A stretch of 64,000 bases of DNA from Dehalogenimonas sp. THU2 (GTDB lineage: Bacteria > Chloroflexota > Dehalococcoidia > Dehalococcoidales > Dehalococcoidaceae). This document shows positions 1-8,770 of this stretch, in pieces (position 1 is the stretch's first letter; each line of letters starts with the position of its first letter). A model generated the notes under the pieces. That model searched no databases. It was not told where the DNA came from and worked only from the letters and a program-made list of their open reading frames with translations. The position numbers were made by a program, and so were the translations under genes. The stretch is taken from assembly GCF_039749495.1 (NCBI RefSeq), contig NZ_JBDLLU010000010.1:1-64000 (forward strand), read 5' to 3'.

Positions 1-578
1 GTTTGGTCAAAGTCTTCATACTTGAGATTGGTCAATTCAGAGATACGCAATCCGCTATCAAGCAACACTGAGAGTATTGCTTTATTCCTGACATCGTACA
101 TGGTTTTACCCTCACACGCCTCAAAAAGTCGCTGAATTTCGATTGTGGCAAGTGCTTGTATGACCTTCTTCTCTTGTTTTGGTGGTTTAATGAGGCTGTA
201 GGGGTTGTTTGAGATTAGGTCTTCTCTTTTCAACCAATTGAAGAACGTTTTCATGGAACGATAGTAGATGTGAACCGTTGTAGGGCTTGCCTTGCGCCAC
301 GCTGAGGGGTTAGAACTACCCCAACGGTGCTCTTCACTAGCCAGGTACCAGAGGAATTCCCGAATGTTCGTTGTGGTTATGTTTTGAACCTGAGTGGGAA
401 GGTTTTTATGCTCAAAAAACCAAATTAGGTTATCAAGCACCATTCCGTAAATTTCAATGGTTTTGGGGGATTTGTTCTCGCAGCGACAATTAAGTAGATA
501 ACCTTTAGCCATGGATTGAAGTGAGTCCATTGCGACGAGATGATTGATAGTTAGGGCGTCTACAGTAGTTTGTACCAT
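1..578 (-). CDS. tyrosine recombinase / integrase, C-terminal part beyond window
   Basis: Phage-type tyrosine recombinase that would cut and rejoin DNA at a specific att site. The frame opens with ATG at 578 and stays open to the left edge (192 visible codons). Residues 20-125 look like the SAM-like core-binding domain (for example TVHIYYRSMKTFFNWL), and the catalytic domain begins with SGLRISELTNL, whose Arg at about residue 178 is the first catalytic arginine of the family. The HxxR and Tyr nucleophile lie outside the window, so activity cannot be judged. The gene is visibly AT-richer than the rest of the window, which suggests recent transfer. It points away from the tRNA-Val gene that follows. 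Confident in the family, not in the element it belongs to. Confidence 0.9.
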   Translation of the reverse strand, partial: MVQTTVDALTINHLVAMDSLQSMAKGYLLNCRCENKSPKTIEIYGMVLDNLIWFFEHKNLPTQVQNITTTNIREFLWYLASEEHRWGSSNPSAWRKASPTTVHIYYRSMKTFFNWLKREDLISNNPYSLIKPPKQEKKVIQALATIEIQRLFEACEGKTMYDVRNKAILSVLLDSGLRISELTNLKYEDFDQ

Positions 579-604
579 GTTGTTTTGACATCGGAATTAG
601 CTGA

Positions 605-633
605 TTTACAATGAATTTACGTTCAGTTATAAT
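605..633 (+). promoter_or_regulatory. promoter of tRNA-Val
   Basis: TTTACA at 605-610 and a perfect TATAAT at 628-633 are separated by 17 bases, a textbook housekeeping sigma promoter. Transcription would start near 640, a few bases before the mature tRNA 5' end. Confidence 0.8.
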
Positions 634-644
634 GACTCTTTCAC

Positions 645-718
645 GGGCGGTTAGCTCAGCTGGTTAGAGCGCCTGCTTTACACGCAGGATGTCACAGGTT
701 CGAATCCTGTACTGCCCA
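645..718 (+). tRNA. tRNA-Val (anticodon TAC)
   Basis: The acceptor strands GGGCGGT (645-651) and ACTGCCC (711-717) pair over seven bases with one G-T wobble; the anticodon stem CCTGC/GCAGG encloses loop TTTACAC with anticodon TAC; the T arm has the usual TTCGAAT loop. The discriminator is A718 and CCA is not encoded. It lies between a leftward integrase and a toxin-antitoxin pair, so it is a candidate attachment site, but no second copy of its 3' end was found in the window. Confidence 0.96.
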
Positions 719-759
719 GTTTCCTCTTTTGCGAACTCCTGCACAATAATCGATATCCC

Positions 760-795
760 ATAACGCTTGACGTTTAACGCAAAGCGTTATATAAT
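760..795 (+). promoter_or_regulatory. higBA promoter with overlapping palindromic operator
   Basis: TTGACG (767-772) and TATAAT (790-795) are 17 bases apart. A perfect 9-bp inverted repeat, ATAACGCTT at 760-768 and AAGCGTTAT at 782-790, overlaps both boxes and is the likely binding site for the HigA antitoxin (autorepression is the rule in this family). The -10 ends six bases before the GTG of the toxin, so the mRNA is probably leaderless. Confidence 0.75.
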
Positions 796-801
796 TGGCG
801 C

Positions 802-1083
802 GTGATAAAGACTTTCAAAGACGAGGAAACTGAAAAAGTCTTTTATCGGCAGTTCTCTCGTAAGCTGCCGTCCGATATCCAGCAAGTAGCCCTGCGGAAG
901 TTGCGTATGATTCACAACGCTCATGCGATTATGGATTTGAGCATTCCCCCGGCTAACCAACTGGAAAAACTCAAAGGTCAGAGAGCGGGACAATACAGCA
1001 TTCGCATCAATGATCAATGGCGGATATGTTTCGAGTGGCGAAGCAATACCGCCTACAATGTGGAAATCGCGGATTACCACTAG
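802..1083 (+). CDS. higB: HigB-type toxin of type II TA system
   Basis: A 93-residue protein of the RelE/HigB superfamily; members are ribosome-dependent mRNA endonucleases. The pattern matches the family: MIKTFKDEETEKVF at the start, LEKLKGQRAGQYSIRINDQWRICFEW in pieces across residues 53-77 and a short C-terminal strand ending VEIADYH. It begins at GTG 802 directly after the -10 element, with no ribosome binding site. The antitoxin follows 12 bases downstream, the toxin-first order typical of higBA. Function as a toxin is inferred from family and context. Confidence 0.9.
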   Translation: MIKTFKDEETEKVFYRQFSRKLPSDIQQVALRKLRMIHNAHAIMDLSIPPANQLEKLKGQRAGQYSIRINDQWRICFEWRSNTAYNVEIADYH

Positions 1084-1095
1084 GAGACACGAAAA

Positions 1096-1398
1096 ATGGA
1101 TATGAAATTAGCTCCTGTCCATCCGGGAGAAGTATTACTGGAAGAATTTCTCAAACCTATGGGTATCAGCCAGAATCATCTGGCCCTCAAAATAGGGGTG
1201 CCTGCCCGCCGCATAAATGAAATCGTCCTGGGTAAGCGCCGCATCACTGCGGATACCGCGCTCAGGTTGGCACGGTATTTCGGCACCACTGCAAAATTCT
1301 GGCTGGGGTTGCAGACGGATTATGATTTGGATACCACAGCCGATGAATTAGGTGAGCGTTTGACGCGTGAAGTGGCTTCTTATGCTATCGCCGGATAA
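1096..1398 (+). CDS. higA: HigA-type antitoxin (XRE family)
   Basis: A 100-residue DNA-binding antitoxin. It carries the HigA signature near the start (PVHPGEVLLEEFLKPMG) followed by an XRE helix-turn-helix around residues 24-60 (ISQNHLALKIGVPARRINEI), and FGTTAKFWLGLQ, typical of this family. It would neutralise the toxin encoded just upstream and repress the shared promoter through the palindrome at 760-790. A GGAGA-type ribosome binding site stands before the ATG. The product is near the family's usual length of about 100 residues. Confidence 0.92.
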   Translation: MDMKLAPVHPGEVLLEEFLKPMGISQNHLALKIGVPARRINEIVLGKRRITADTALRLARYFGTTAKFWLGLQTDYDLDTTADELGERLTREVASYAIAG

Positions 1399-1472
1399 CC
1401 GGCTGAACCATCCAGGTGAAGTCTCATCCATCATCGATAACATTCCAGTTCATCGGAGTACACTGTTGATCC

Positions 1473-3458
1473 ATGCTTAGTCCAAACAACATCTCCAAAT
1501 CATTCGGCGCACGTACGCTCTTCAGCGGCGTGAGCTTCCACATAGGCGCCCGCGACCGGACGGCGCTCCTTGGCCCGAACGGCGCCGGTAAAACCACTCT
1601 GTTCGAGATCATCGCCGGGGACGTCATCCCGGACGGCGGCACCGTCACCCGTCCAAAGGATATCACCATCGGCTACCTGCGCCAGGAAGTGGATAACCAT
1701 TCCCCTAAACCCCTGCTGGAACATGTCGTCGCTTCCGCGGTGCATATCGCCTCGCTGGAGCACCGCATCAAGGTCCTTCAAGCGGCGATCGGCGAAGACG
1801 ACGGCGATGTGGATCAGGACGCCCTGCTCCGGGAACTCGGCGAGTTGCAGCACCGGTTCGAGGCCAGCGGCGGTTACGACCTGGAACATGAAGCCGAGGT
1901 CATCCTGACCGGCCTGGGATTCAAGGAAAGCGATTTCAAAAAACCGATGTCCAGTTTCAGCGGTGGCTGGATAATGCGGGCGGAGCTGGGCAAAATACTG
2001 CTTCAAAACCCCGACCTGCTGCTCCTGGACGAACCGACCAACCACCTTGACCTTGAGACCCAGATCTGGTTCGAGAATTACCTCACCCAGTACCAGGGCG
2101 CGGTGCTCCTGACCTCCCATGACCGCGCCTTCCTGAACCGCGTCGTCCGGCGCGTCATCGTGCTGGAGAATGGTGAGGTTTCCGTCTATCCTGGCAACCA
2201 TGATGCCTACGTGCTGGCGCGTCAGCGCGAGATCGAGGCGCTGGAGGCGGCGGCCAGCCGCCAGGCGGTAAAACTGGAAAAAGAAACCCGCTTCATCGAG
2301 CGTTTCCGCTCCAAAGCCACCAAGGCCAGCCAAGTGCAGTCCCGCATCAAGGCATTGGACAAGATCAAGCGCATAGAAGTGCCGCGCCTGGTTAAGAAGA
2401 TAAAATTCTCCTTCCCGGAGCCGCCGCGTTCCGGTGACGAGGTCATCAATCTGACCCACATTCGCAAAGCCTATGGCGATAATGTGGTTTATAACGACCT
2501 GAACCTGTTGCTGCGCCGGGGGGATCGGGCGGCATTGGTGGGACCCAACGGCGCCGGCAAAAGCACTCTTCTCAAGATGCTGGCCGGGGTGTTGCCCTTT
2601 GATAAAGGCGAGCGCCGCCTGGGCCACAACGTGGTCACCGCCTACTACGCCCAGCACCAGCTGGAACTTTTGGACCGGCACAATACCATGTTGGAAGAGT
2701 TGCGGCGGGCGGCGGTTGCGGAGCCGGAGCAACGGCTCAGGGCCATCCTGGGAGGCTTTCTTTTCAGTGGCGATGACGTCAAAAAGAAGGTGTCGGTGCT
2801 CTCCGGCGGTGAAAAGGCCCGCCTGGCCATCGCCAAGATGCTGGCCCAGCCGGCCAACCTGCTGCTCATGGATGAGCCGACCAACCACCTGGACATCGCC
2901 TCACGGGAAGTCCTGGCCGACGCGCTGGACGATTATCACGGCACCTTGTGCTTCATCACCCATGACCGCACCTTGATCCGTCAGGTAGCCAACAAGATTA
3001 TCGAGGTGAAAGACGGCCGGGCTATCGATTACCCCGGCACCTACGACGAATATCTCTACCACCAGGCTTCCGTTACGGCATCAGCGCCGTCCGGAAAAGC
3101 AGCCGCCCAAAAAGCGGCGGCGACATTGTCGTCGGTGGACCAGCGCCAGCGCCGCGCCGCCGCCGTTAATCTCAGAAACGAGTCAAACCGGAAGATCAGC
3201 CCGCTCAAAAAACGAATAGAACAGATCGAGGCTGCTCTGGCTCGCGACGAGGCCGAACTGGCGGCCATCGAGGTCGAATTCACCAGCCCCGATGCCTACG
3301 GCGATTCGCAGGCAGTGGTGGCCCGTATCGACCGCCACAAAACCCTCAAAGACACCATAAAACGCCTGACCGGCGAGTGGGAAAAACTGGCCGCCGAGGA
3401 AGAACAACTTCGCGCTGAGTTAGAAAATGCTCTGGCACGGCTCGAATCTGAAACGTAG
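1473..3458 (+). CDS. ABC-F family ATPase
   Basis: A soluble protein of 661 residues with two ABC cassettes and no membrane segment, hence ABC-F: members act on the ribosome (translation factors, antibiotic protection) rather than in transport. Cassette 1 has Walker [10 protein letters not shown] near residue 34, signature FSGGW and Walker [13 protein letters not shown]; cassette 2 has [19 protein letters not shown] and [12 protein letters not shown]. Between them lies the charged linker of the P-site tRNA interaction motif type (about residues 245-300). The last 100 residues are a predicted coiled coil ([20 protein letters not shown]), as in Uup/YheS-like members. The exact subgroup cannot be settled by eye. 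Confidence 0.93.
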   Translation: MLSPNNISKSFGARTLFSGVSFHIGARDRTALLGPNGAGKTTLFEIIAGDVIPDGGTVTRPKDITIGYLRQEVDNHSPKPLLEHVVASAVHIASLEHRIKVLQAAIGEDDGDVDQDALLRELGELQHRFEASGGYDLEHEAEVILTGLGFKESDFKKPMSSFSGGWIMRAELGKILLQNPDLLLLDEPTNHLDLETQIWFENYLTQYQGAVLLTSHDRAFLNRVVRRVIVLENGEVSVYPGNHDAYVLARQREIEALEAAASRQAVKLEKETRFIERFRSKATKASQVQSRIKALDKIKRIEVPRLVKKIKFSFPEPPRSGDEVINLTHIRKAYGDNVVYNDLNLLLRRGDRAALVGPNGAGKSTLLKMLAGVLPFDKGERRLGHNVVTAYYAQHQLELLDRHNTMLEELRRAAVAEPEQRLRAILGGFLFSGDDVKKKVSVLSGGEKARLAIAKMLAQPANLLLMDEPTNHLDIASREVLADALDDYHGTLCFITHDRTLIRQVANKIIEVKDGRAIDYPGTYDEYLYHQASVTASAPSGKAAAQKAAATLSSVDQRQRRAAAVNLRNESNRKISPLKKRIEQIEAALARDEAELAAIEVEFTSPDAYGDSQAVVARIDRHKTLKDTIKRLTGEWEKLAAEEEQLRAELENALARLESET

Positions 3459-3525
3459 GATATCCAGTTAAAATCGAACAATATTCCGATTGTAGCGCTC
3501 CACCCGGTTTTTCAGCAGCACGGCT

Positions 3526-4353
3526 CTAAGATACAGGTACGAGTTCGATCTCGAAAAGCAGCGGCCATAGTTTCCCTGTGACGAGCAGCCTGCCGCCCGC
3601 TGCATCCCAGGCGATGCCGTTCAGCACATCCACCGCCACACCACCGGCCTGCTCGGGTGTCAGTAGTCCGGTTAGGTCTATCCAGCCGGTAACTTCCCCA
3701 TCCGCGGGATTGATGATGACGATCTTATTGGTCTGCCAAATGTTGGCAAAGACCCGGCCTTCGATGTACTCCAGTTCGTTGAGCCGGACCACCGGAGTCC
3801 CGCCGTCATGGACATTGACCTGGCCGAGCACCGCGAATGTCGCCGGATCGAGGAAATACAGCGTCGCCGTGCCGTCGCTCATGATCAGTCGGCTGCCGTC
3901 GTGGGTGAGACCCCAGCCTTCGGTGGTGTAGGCAAAATCGCGCCGCAGGTCAAAGGTATCTTTGTCGTAAACGAAACCGACTTTCGACTGCCAGGTCAGC
4001 TGGATAAGGGAATCCTGCCAAAGCGTCAAACCTTCGCCGAAATACTGCGACGATAGAGAGAATGACTGCAACACCTGGCCAGTGGCAGGATCGACTTTGC
4101 GCACTGATGAACTGCCGTACAACCCGGTGCTTTCATACAGGAAACCGCCGTCATAGACCAACCCTTGAGTGAATGCGGTGCGGTCATGCGGATAGGTGTT
4201 GACGATGCGATAACTGTAATCCCCCTCCGGCGGCGGGGTTGTCTGCGGCGCCTGGGTGGTCTCTGGAGGCGGTTCGCCCTGGCCGCAGGCAACCGGCCCG
4301 ATCGCGATCATAACGGCGATCAGTAAACCCGCGCCGAGGCGATGCCACATCAT
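3526..4353 (-). CDS. glutaminyl-peptide cyclotransferase-like lipoprotein
   Basis: A 275-residue exported lipoprotein: hydrophobic signal with lipobox VACG (Cys 23), a Pro/Thr-rich linker, then a beta-propeller of the plant/bacterial glutamine cyclotransferase family (PF05096). Telling segments are PHDRTAFTQGLVYDGGFLYE, the repeated GLYGSSSVRKVDP, TTEGWGLTHDG, NELEYIEGRVFANIWQTN and LNGIAWDAAGGRLLVTGK. Family members turn N-terminal Gln into pyroglutamate; the physiological substrate here is unknown. The gene stands alone, divergent from hcp. Downstream, the last 65 bases before the ABC-F stop show nothing that I recognise as a strong terminator. Confidence 0.88.
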   Translation of the reverse strand: MMWHRLGAGLLIAVMIAIGPVACGQGEPPPETTQAPQTTPPPEGDYSYRIVNTYPHDRTAFTQGLVYDGGFLYESTGLYGSSSVRKVDPATGQVLQSFSLSSQYFGEGLTLWQDSLIQLTWQSKVGFVYDKDTFDLRRDFAYTTEGWGLTHDGSRLIMSDGTATLYFLDPATFAVLGQVNVHDGGTPVVRLNELEYIEGRVFANIWQTNKIVIINPADGEVTGWIDLTGLLTPEQAGGVAVDVLNGIAWDAAGGRLLVTGKLWPLLFEIELVPVS

Positions 4354-4519
4354 CGATGTCTTTATAACCCGCCTCCGTACTCATATCATAACCCCGAGAA
4401 GCTTAAAACCGGAAATCGTCAACTTGACCCATATCATACTCAAACTGCCGTCCGCTGTAATATACTGGTTACGTCGCGTTCCAGGTGGACGCGAACATTT
4501 TTCAGAGGGAGATTTTCTA

Positions 4520-6082
4520 TTGAGCGAAATGTTTTGTTTCCAGTGTGAACAGGCGGTCGGCGGCAAGGCCTGCACCAAGGTCGGCGCCTGCGGTAAAACC
4601 CCGACAACTTCAGCCCGGCAGGATGAACTGACGGCGGCGCTGATCGATCTGGCGCGGGCGGCGGAAGGCAAAACGCCCGGCTCCGATACCGACCGGCTGG
4701 TGATGCGGGGGCTTTTCGCCACCGTTACCAACGTCAACTTCGACGATACCCGCCTCGATGAACTTACCGCGGAAGTGCGCGCCGGGACCAGCCGCCTGGG
4801 CGGCGTCGAAACGTTCGACGCCTCCACACTATGGCAGGGCGATGCCGATGTGGTTTCATTGCGTTCGACGTTGCTGTTCGGTCTGCGCGGCATGGCCGCC
4901 TACGCCTGGCACGCCTTCGTCCTCGGCAAGACCGACGATGCGGTCACCGCCTGGTTCTACAAGGGTTTGCGGGAGATCGCCGCTGAGCATTCCGTCGCCG
5001 AGTGGCTGGGACTGCTCATGGAATTCGGCCACATCAACCTCAAGTGCATGGAACTGCTGGACGCCGCCAACACCGGCGCTTACGGCCACCCGGTGCCCAC
5101 TAAAGTTACCACCGCCGTCGAGTCCGGTCCGTTCATCGTCATGAGCGGCCATGATCTGCTGGACCTCAAGGAACTCCTGGAGCAGACCGAGGGTAAGGGC
5201 ATCAACATCTACACCCACGGCGAGATGCTGCCGGCCCACGGCTATCCCGGACTGAACAAGTATGCCCACCTCAAAGGCAACTTCGGCACCGCCTGGCAGA
5301 ACCAGCAGAAGGAGTTTGCCGGCGTCCCCGGCGCCTTCGTCTTCAATACCAACTGCCTGATGCCGCCGAAGAGTTCCTATGCCGACAGGGTCTTCACCTC
5401 CGCCGTCGTCGCTTATCCCGGTCTGCGTAACCTGCCCGGTGCCGGTGATCAGATCGACTACGGACCGGCCATCGAAAAAGCATTGGAACTCGGCGGCTAC
5501 AAGGAGCGGCAGGAGTTCACCGGCATCAACGGCGGCCAGGTACTGACCACCGGCTTCGGCCGGGAGGCGGTCATGAGTGTGGCCGGCGCCGTCATCGAGG
5601 CGGTCAAGAGCGGCGCGGTGAAGCACTTCCTGCTGGTCGGCGGTTGCGACGGCGCCCGCCCCGGCCGCAACTACTACACCGAACTGGTCGAGAAATCCCC
5701 CGCCGATACGGTGATCCTGACCCTGGCCTGCGGCAAGTACCGCTTCAACGACCTTGACCTGGGTACCGTCGGCGGGCTGCCGCGGCTCCTGGACGTCGGC
5801 CAGTGCAACGACGCCTATTCGGCAATCAGGATCGCCCTGGCCCTGGCTGATGCCTTCGAATGCGGCGTCAACGACCTGCCCCTGTCGCTGGTGCTGTCAT
5901 GGTACGAGCAGAAAGCGGTCTGCATCCTGCTGACGCTGCTCGCCCTGGGTATCAAGAACATCCGCCTTGGGCCGACGCTGCCGGCCTTCGTCTCGCCAAA
6001 CGTGCTCGGAGTGCTGGTCGAACAGTTCGGCCTGAAGCCCATCTCCACACCGGAAGCCGATCTCGCGGCGATCTTGAGCTAG
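4520..6082 (+). CDS. hcp: hydroxylamine reductase (hybrid-cluster protein)
   Basis: Hybrid-cluster protein, which reduces hydroxylamine and, in current views, NO or S-nitrosothiols in anaerobes. The N-terminus MSEMFCFQCEQ has the cluster motif C-x2-C-x8-C-x5-C, the spacing of the class that binds a [4Fe-4S] cluster. Hybrid-cluster ligands are visible: NTNC, VGGCDG, ACGKYRF and GQCNDAYS. I choose TTG 4520 as the start because GAGGGAG (4505-4511) stands eight bases before it; ATG 4529 is the alternative and open frame further upstream is not family-like. The 520 residues are slightly short of the usual 540-550. The 165-base gap to the divergent gene holds an 11-base palindrome GTCAACTTGAC (4418-4428) that could be an operator. 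Transcription ends at the strong hairpin that follows. Confidence 0.96.
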   Translation: MSEMFCFQCEQAVGGKACTKVGACGKTPTTSARQDELTAALIDLARAAEGKTPGSDTDRLVMRGLFATVTNVNFDDTRLDELTAEVRAGTSRLGGVETFDASTLWQGDADVVSLRSTLLFGLRGMAAYAWHAFVLGKTDDAVTAWFYKGLREIAAEHSVAEWLGLLMEFGHINLKCMELLDAANTGAYGHPVPTKVTTAVESGPFIVMSGHDLLDLKELLEQTEGKGINIYTHGEMLPAHGYPGLNKYAHLKGNFGTAWQNQQKEFAGVPGAFVFNTNCLMPPKSSYADRVFTSAVVAYPGLRNLPGAGDQIDYGPAIEKALELGGYKERQEFTGINGGQVLTTGFGREAVMSVAGAVIEAVKSGAVKHFLLVGGCDGARPGRNYYTELVEKSPADTVILTLACGKYRFNDLDLGTVGGLPRLLDVGQCNDAYSAIRIALALADAFECGVNDLPLSLVLSWYEQKAVCILLTLLALGIKNIRLGPTLPAFVSPNVLGVLVEQFGLKPISTPEADLAAILS

Positions 6083-6085
6083 ACT

Positions 6086-6123
6086 AAAACGAGAGCCCGC
6101 TTTAAAAAGCGGGCTCTCGTTTT
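6086..6123. terminator. bidirectional terminator between hcp and usp gene
   Basis: An almost uninterrupted stem (AAAACGAGAGCCCGCTTT at 6086-6103 against its complement at 6106-6123) with A and T runs on both sides. It serves hcp on the plus strand and the convergent usp gene on the minus strand. Confidence 0.93.
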
Positions 6124-6132
6124 GCTCGACAC

Positions 6133-7122
6133 TTATTCCAACCCCGCCGGCTGCGGCTTGTCCGGCCGCAGCAGCAGCACCGAGGCTTCCACCGAATGGA
6201 GGATGCGGTCGGCTACGCTGCCCATCAGGTAGCGGGAGAGGCCGGTGCGGGCATGGCAGGTCATAACTACCATCGAGGAACCGGTTTCGGCTGCCAGCCG
6301 GGAAATCTCTTCATCCGGTTTGCCAATGCGTACCACATGGCTGACCGCCACGCCTCCGGCTTCGAGTTTTCCGCCAGCCTTCTTCAAATACTCTTCCGCC
6401 TGTTTAAAATACAACTCGGCCTTATCGCCGGCCTTACACCAGGCGGGATCGGCCACGTGCTCCAGAAAATCCGGACTGGGCTCATCTGTGGTGGCCACCC
6501 GGCGCTCCGGCGCCACGTGGATCAGATTCACCTTCATGCCCTGGCCGCACATTTTATCGGCCATTTCTTCAACGACCCGCAAGGCTTTCTCAGCCATCGC
6601 CGAGCCATCCAGCGGCACCACGATATTGCGGCATATTTCGCCGCGCTTTTCAGAGACCCGGGATTCGGGCCTCACGATTAACACCGGCAGCCCGCAACCG
6701 CGCACGATAGCGTCGGTAACGCTGGCAAGCGCCAGGCGACGTAAGCCGGAATGACCGTGACTGGCCATCAGGATCAGGCTCGTACCCTGGGACGCCGCGG
6801 CGCCGACGATATCTCCGGCCGGATGCCCCAGTGTTATCCCCGGCGGCTCCTCACAAACCAGGTCTTCATCCACTTTTTCCCGTACCAGGAGCGGAGTTAC
6901 CGTAACATCAGGTCCGCCGCTTTCCCGGATGCGCCGTTCCAGCGCCCCGGCACGGCCTTCCAGATAACAGCGGTAAAGGTGTTCATAGCGCACGGCGCCA
7001 TAATCAAGCACGCCCAGCAGCGTGATCTGCGAGCCCATCCGCCCCGCTATCTCCTCGGCGCAGGGAAGCACTGTTTCAGCGGTCGGTGATCCATCGAGCG
7101 GAACCAGTATTTTCCTGAACAT
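6133..7122 (-). CDS. tandem universal stress protein (UspA x2)
   Basis: A 329-residue protein made of two Usp domains. Domain 1 begins FRKILVPLDGSPTAE and closes with SHGHSGLRRLALASVTDAIV; domain 2 begins ICRNIVVPLDGSAMAEKAL and closes with HARTGLSRYLMGSVADRIL. Both have the G-x2-G-x9-G-S/T nucleotide loop pattern, so ATP binding is expected. I start at ATG 7122 (MFRKIL), which follows a GGGGGTG ribosome binding site; open frame extends 17 codons upstream without family similarity. The molecular role is not known beyond the family's link to stress and energy limitation. Confidence 0.92.
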   Translation of the reverse strand: MFRKILVPLDGSPTAETVLPCAEEIAGRMGSQITLLGVLDYGAVRYEHLYRCYLEGRAGALERRIRESGGPDVTVTPLLVREKVDEDLVCEEPPGITLGHPAGDIVGAAASQGTSLILMASHGHSGLRRLALASVTDAIVRGCGLPVLIVRPESRVSEKRGEICRNIVVPLDGSAMAEKALRVVEEMADKMCGQGMKVNLIHVAPERRVATTDEPSPDFLEHVADPAWCKAGDKAELYFKQAEEYLKKAGGKLEAGGVAVSHVVRIGKPDEEISRLAAETGSSMVVMTCHARTGLSRYLMGSVADRILHSVEASVLLLRPDKPQPAGLE

Positions 7123-7281
7123 GGTTTTCACCCCCTTATCCGGTTGTGATTCTCCCCATATCAATGATAGCACTGTCGTAAAGAACCCGGGATGCGGGAA
7201 TGGTCACAGGATCATGTCTGCGACTGGAAAATCTCATCAGCCAGGTTTGGCGTTTTGACGGCGAAACCCTATACTGGGTAT

Positions 7282-7887
7282 ATGAATATTAAACTGACTG
7301 TGTTTTCCGACTATATCTGACCGTTCTGCTATATCGGCAAGGGACTTGTCGACAGTTTGCGTGATGAATTCGACATCGAAGATACCTGGCTCGGCTTTGA
7401 GATCCACCCGGAAACGCCGCCGGAAGGGGCTGATGTAAGCGGGAGATACGATCCTGAAGACATTGCCCAAATGAAACTCATGTTGAACCAGCGGGCCGAA
7501 GAACTGGGTCTGCCTTACGATCCGGCGCCTATATTGGCCAATTCCGCCCTGGCGCTGGCCGCGGCGGAATACGCCCGCGATAACAATCGTTTCGAGGAAT
7601 TCCACCGGGAAATGCTGGAAGCGGTCTTCGCCCGGGGACAGAATATCGGACTCCGGGAAGTTATCGCCGACACTGCCCACCGCGCCGGCTTGGACGGCGC
7701 CGATATGTTAAAAGCCATCGATGAGAACCGGTATGAGGAGAGGCTGAAGAAATCGCATGACCTCGGGCGACAGCTCAGGGTCACCGGCGTACCGACCTTT
7801 ATCGTCAACGACAGTTACAAGATCACCGGCGCCCAGCCCCTGGAGACATTTCGGGAGATTTTCCGCAAGGTCGAGAACCGGGAATAG
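7282..7887 (+). CDS. selenocysteine-containing DsbA/FrnE-like oxidoreductase (UPFC)
   Basis: A thioredoxin-fold DsbA-family protein of the FrnE type, 201 residues when TGA 7318-7320 is read as selenocysteine. The start MNIKLTVFSDYI-U-PFCYIGKG matches the family's FSDxxCPFCYIG with Sec13 replacing the first active-site Cys and Cys16 kept. The rest is family-typical: PPEGADVSGRY, a helical insertion, and the cis-Pro region VTGVPTFIVNDSYKITGAQ. Downstream of the TGA there is a selenocysteine-insertion hairpin, and the sel genes lie 5 kb away. A start at 7357 would delete the active site. The start ATG follows a -10 like TATACT (7270-7275) by six bases and has no ribosome binding site. No signal peptide, so probably cytoplasmic. 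Not proven: a read-through test is needed to exclude a nonsense mutation. Confidence 0.87.
7318..7352 (+). promoter_or_regulatory. bSECIS element of the FrnE-like selenoprotein
   Basis: UGA at 7318-7320 is followed by a hairpin with stem 7334-7341 paired to 7345-7352 (eight pairs, one G-U) and loop GGA. The loop lies 22 bases after the UGA and its first two bases are G, both as expected for a bacterial SECIS recognised by SelB. Confidence 0.72.
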
Positions 7888-7929
7888 CGTCCGCCGACCT
7901 CAACGCACTTACTGAACATAACGCTTCTA

Positions 7930-7938
7930 TGGTATAAT
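7930..7938 (+). promoter_or_regulatory. extended -10 promoter of smpB
   Basis: TGGTATAAT (extended -10) ends seven bases before the ATG of smpB, so transcription should start at or next to the start codon. No convincing -35 box is visible. Confidence 0.7.
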
Positions 7939-7945
7939 ATGGCAT

Positions 7946-8401
7946 ATGGCTGAGATAAAGGTCGTCGCCACCAACCAGAAGGCGTACCATAACTACTACA
8001 TCAGCGACCCGCTGGAAGCGGGACTGGTGCTGACCGGCACGGAGATCAAGTCTCTCCGCGGCGGCCGCGTCAATCTGGGAGATGCCTACGTACGGCCGGA
8101 TAACGGCGAGATGTGGCTCCTGAACGCCCACATCGCCCGGTACGACCCGGGCTCTTACATGAGCCACGAGCCGACCCGCCGCCGCAAGCTTCTCATCCAT
8201 AAAAAGCAGATGCGCATGATGCTCTCCCGCATCAAGGAGCAGGGCCTGACCCTGGTGCCGACCAAGATCTACATCAAGGGCAATATCGCCAAGGTGGAAA
8301 TCGCCGTGGGCAAGGGTAAGAAGCTCTACGACAAGCGGGAGGTCATCCAAAAGCGCGAGTCTGACCGCGAGCTCGGCCGGGTCCTTAAGAGCCGGCTCTA
8401 A
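7946..8401 (+). CDS. smpB: SsrA-binding protein SmpB
   Basis: SmpB brings tmRNA to stalled ribosomes in trans-translation. The 151-residue product is full length: AYHNYYISDPLEAGLVLTGTEIKSLR pattern near the start (residues 14-38), GYMSHEP-like segment SYMSHEPTRRRKLL, and the basic tail KRESDRELGRVLKSRL that folds in the decoding centre. It is directly followed by ssrA, its RNA partner, eight bases after the stop, and seems to be a leaderless transcript unit of its own or a read-through into ssrA. Confidence 0.97.
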   Translation: MAEIKVVATNQKAYHNYYISDPLEAGLVLTGTEIKSLRGGRVNLGDAYVRPDNGEMWLLNAHIARYDPGSYMSHEPTRRRKLLIHKKQMRMMLSRIKEQGLTLVPTKIYIKGNIAKVEIAVGKGKKLYDKREVIQKRESDRELGRVLKSRL

Positions 8402-8408
8402 ATAACCT

Positions 8409-8761
8409 GGGGACGCGTGGTTTCGACAGTGGAGGTTAGTTACGGAATTGCAGGTTGAGCTTGTCGCTAAGCTCATTAATCCTGGCGGCAAAAAACAACT
8501 GGCGAACGTGAACTCGTTCTCGCTGGCTAAATAACGCTAGCGCATCCGCCGCGCCTTACCCTGACGGGCGCGAATCGGGTGCCGACAGCCGGGGTGCCGC
8601 TGACCTGATGCCGATATGGGAAGCGAAAGAAAAATCGGCTTGCCCGGCGATATTCCGCCGGTTGAAGCTCAAAGGGCAAGAACAAAGATCCGGCTAAACC
8701 TGTAGCATATTTCGGGCAGTCTTCTCTGGACGGGGAGTTCGACTCTCCCCCGTCTCCACCA
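8409..8761 (+). ncRNA. ssrA: transfer-messenger RNA (tmRNA)
   Basis: The one-piece tmRNA starts GGGGACG (8409-8415), which pairs with CGTCTCC at 8751-8757, followed by A and an encoded CCA (8759-8761). The T-loop GTTCGACTC is present near the 3' end. The tag reading frame ends GERELVLAG at TAA 8528-8530, preceded by the usual resume region; I recall this tag ending from Dehalococcoides. In Dehalococcoides, islands with reductive dehalogenase genes insert at ssrA; here the gene is intact and followed directly by its terminator, so the site seems unoccupied on this side. Confidence 0.96.
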
Positions 8762-8770
8762 GAAATCGAT

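Noticed and set aside
645-1400. Genomic island ending at a duplicated tRNA-Val 3' end
   Set aside because: I found no second copy of the tRNA 3' segment in the window, and the integrase points away from the tRNA 3' end.
1500-2888. Long minus-strand frame opposite the ABC-F gene
   Set aside because: Its translation is low-complexity, with Gln/Leu/Gly bias and no family motifs; it is the shadow of the strongly supported plus-strand gene.
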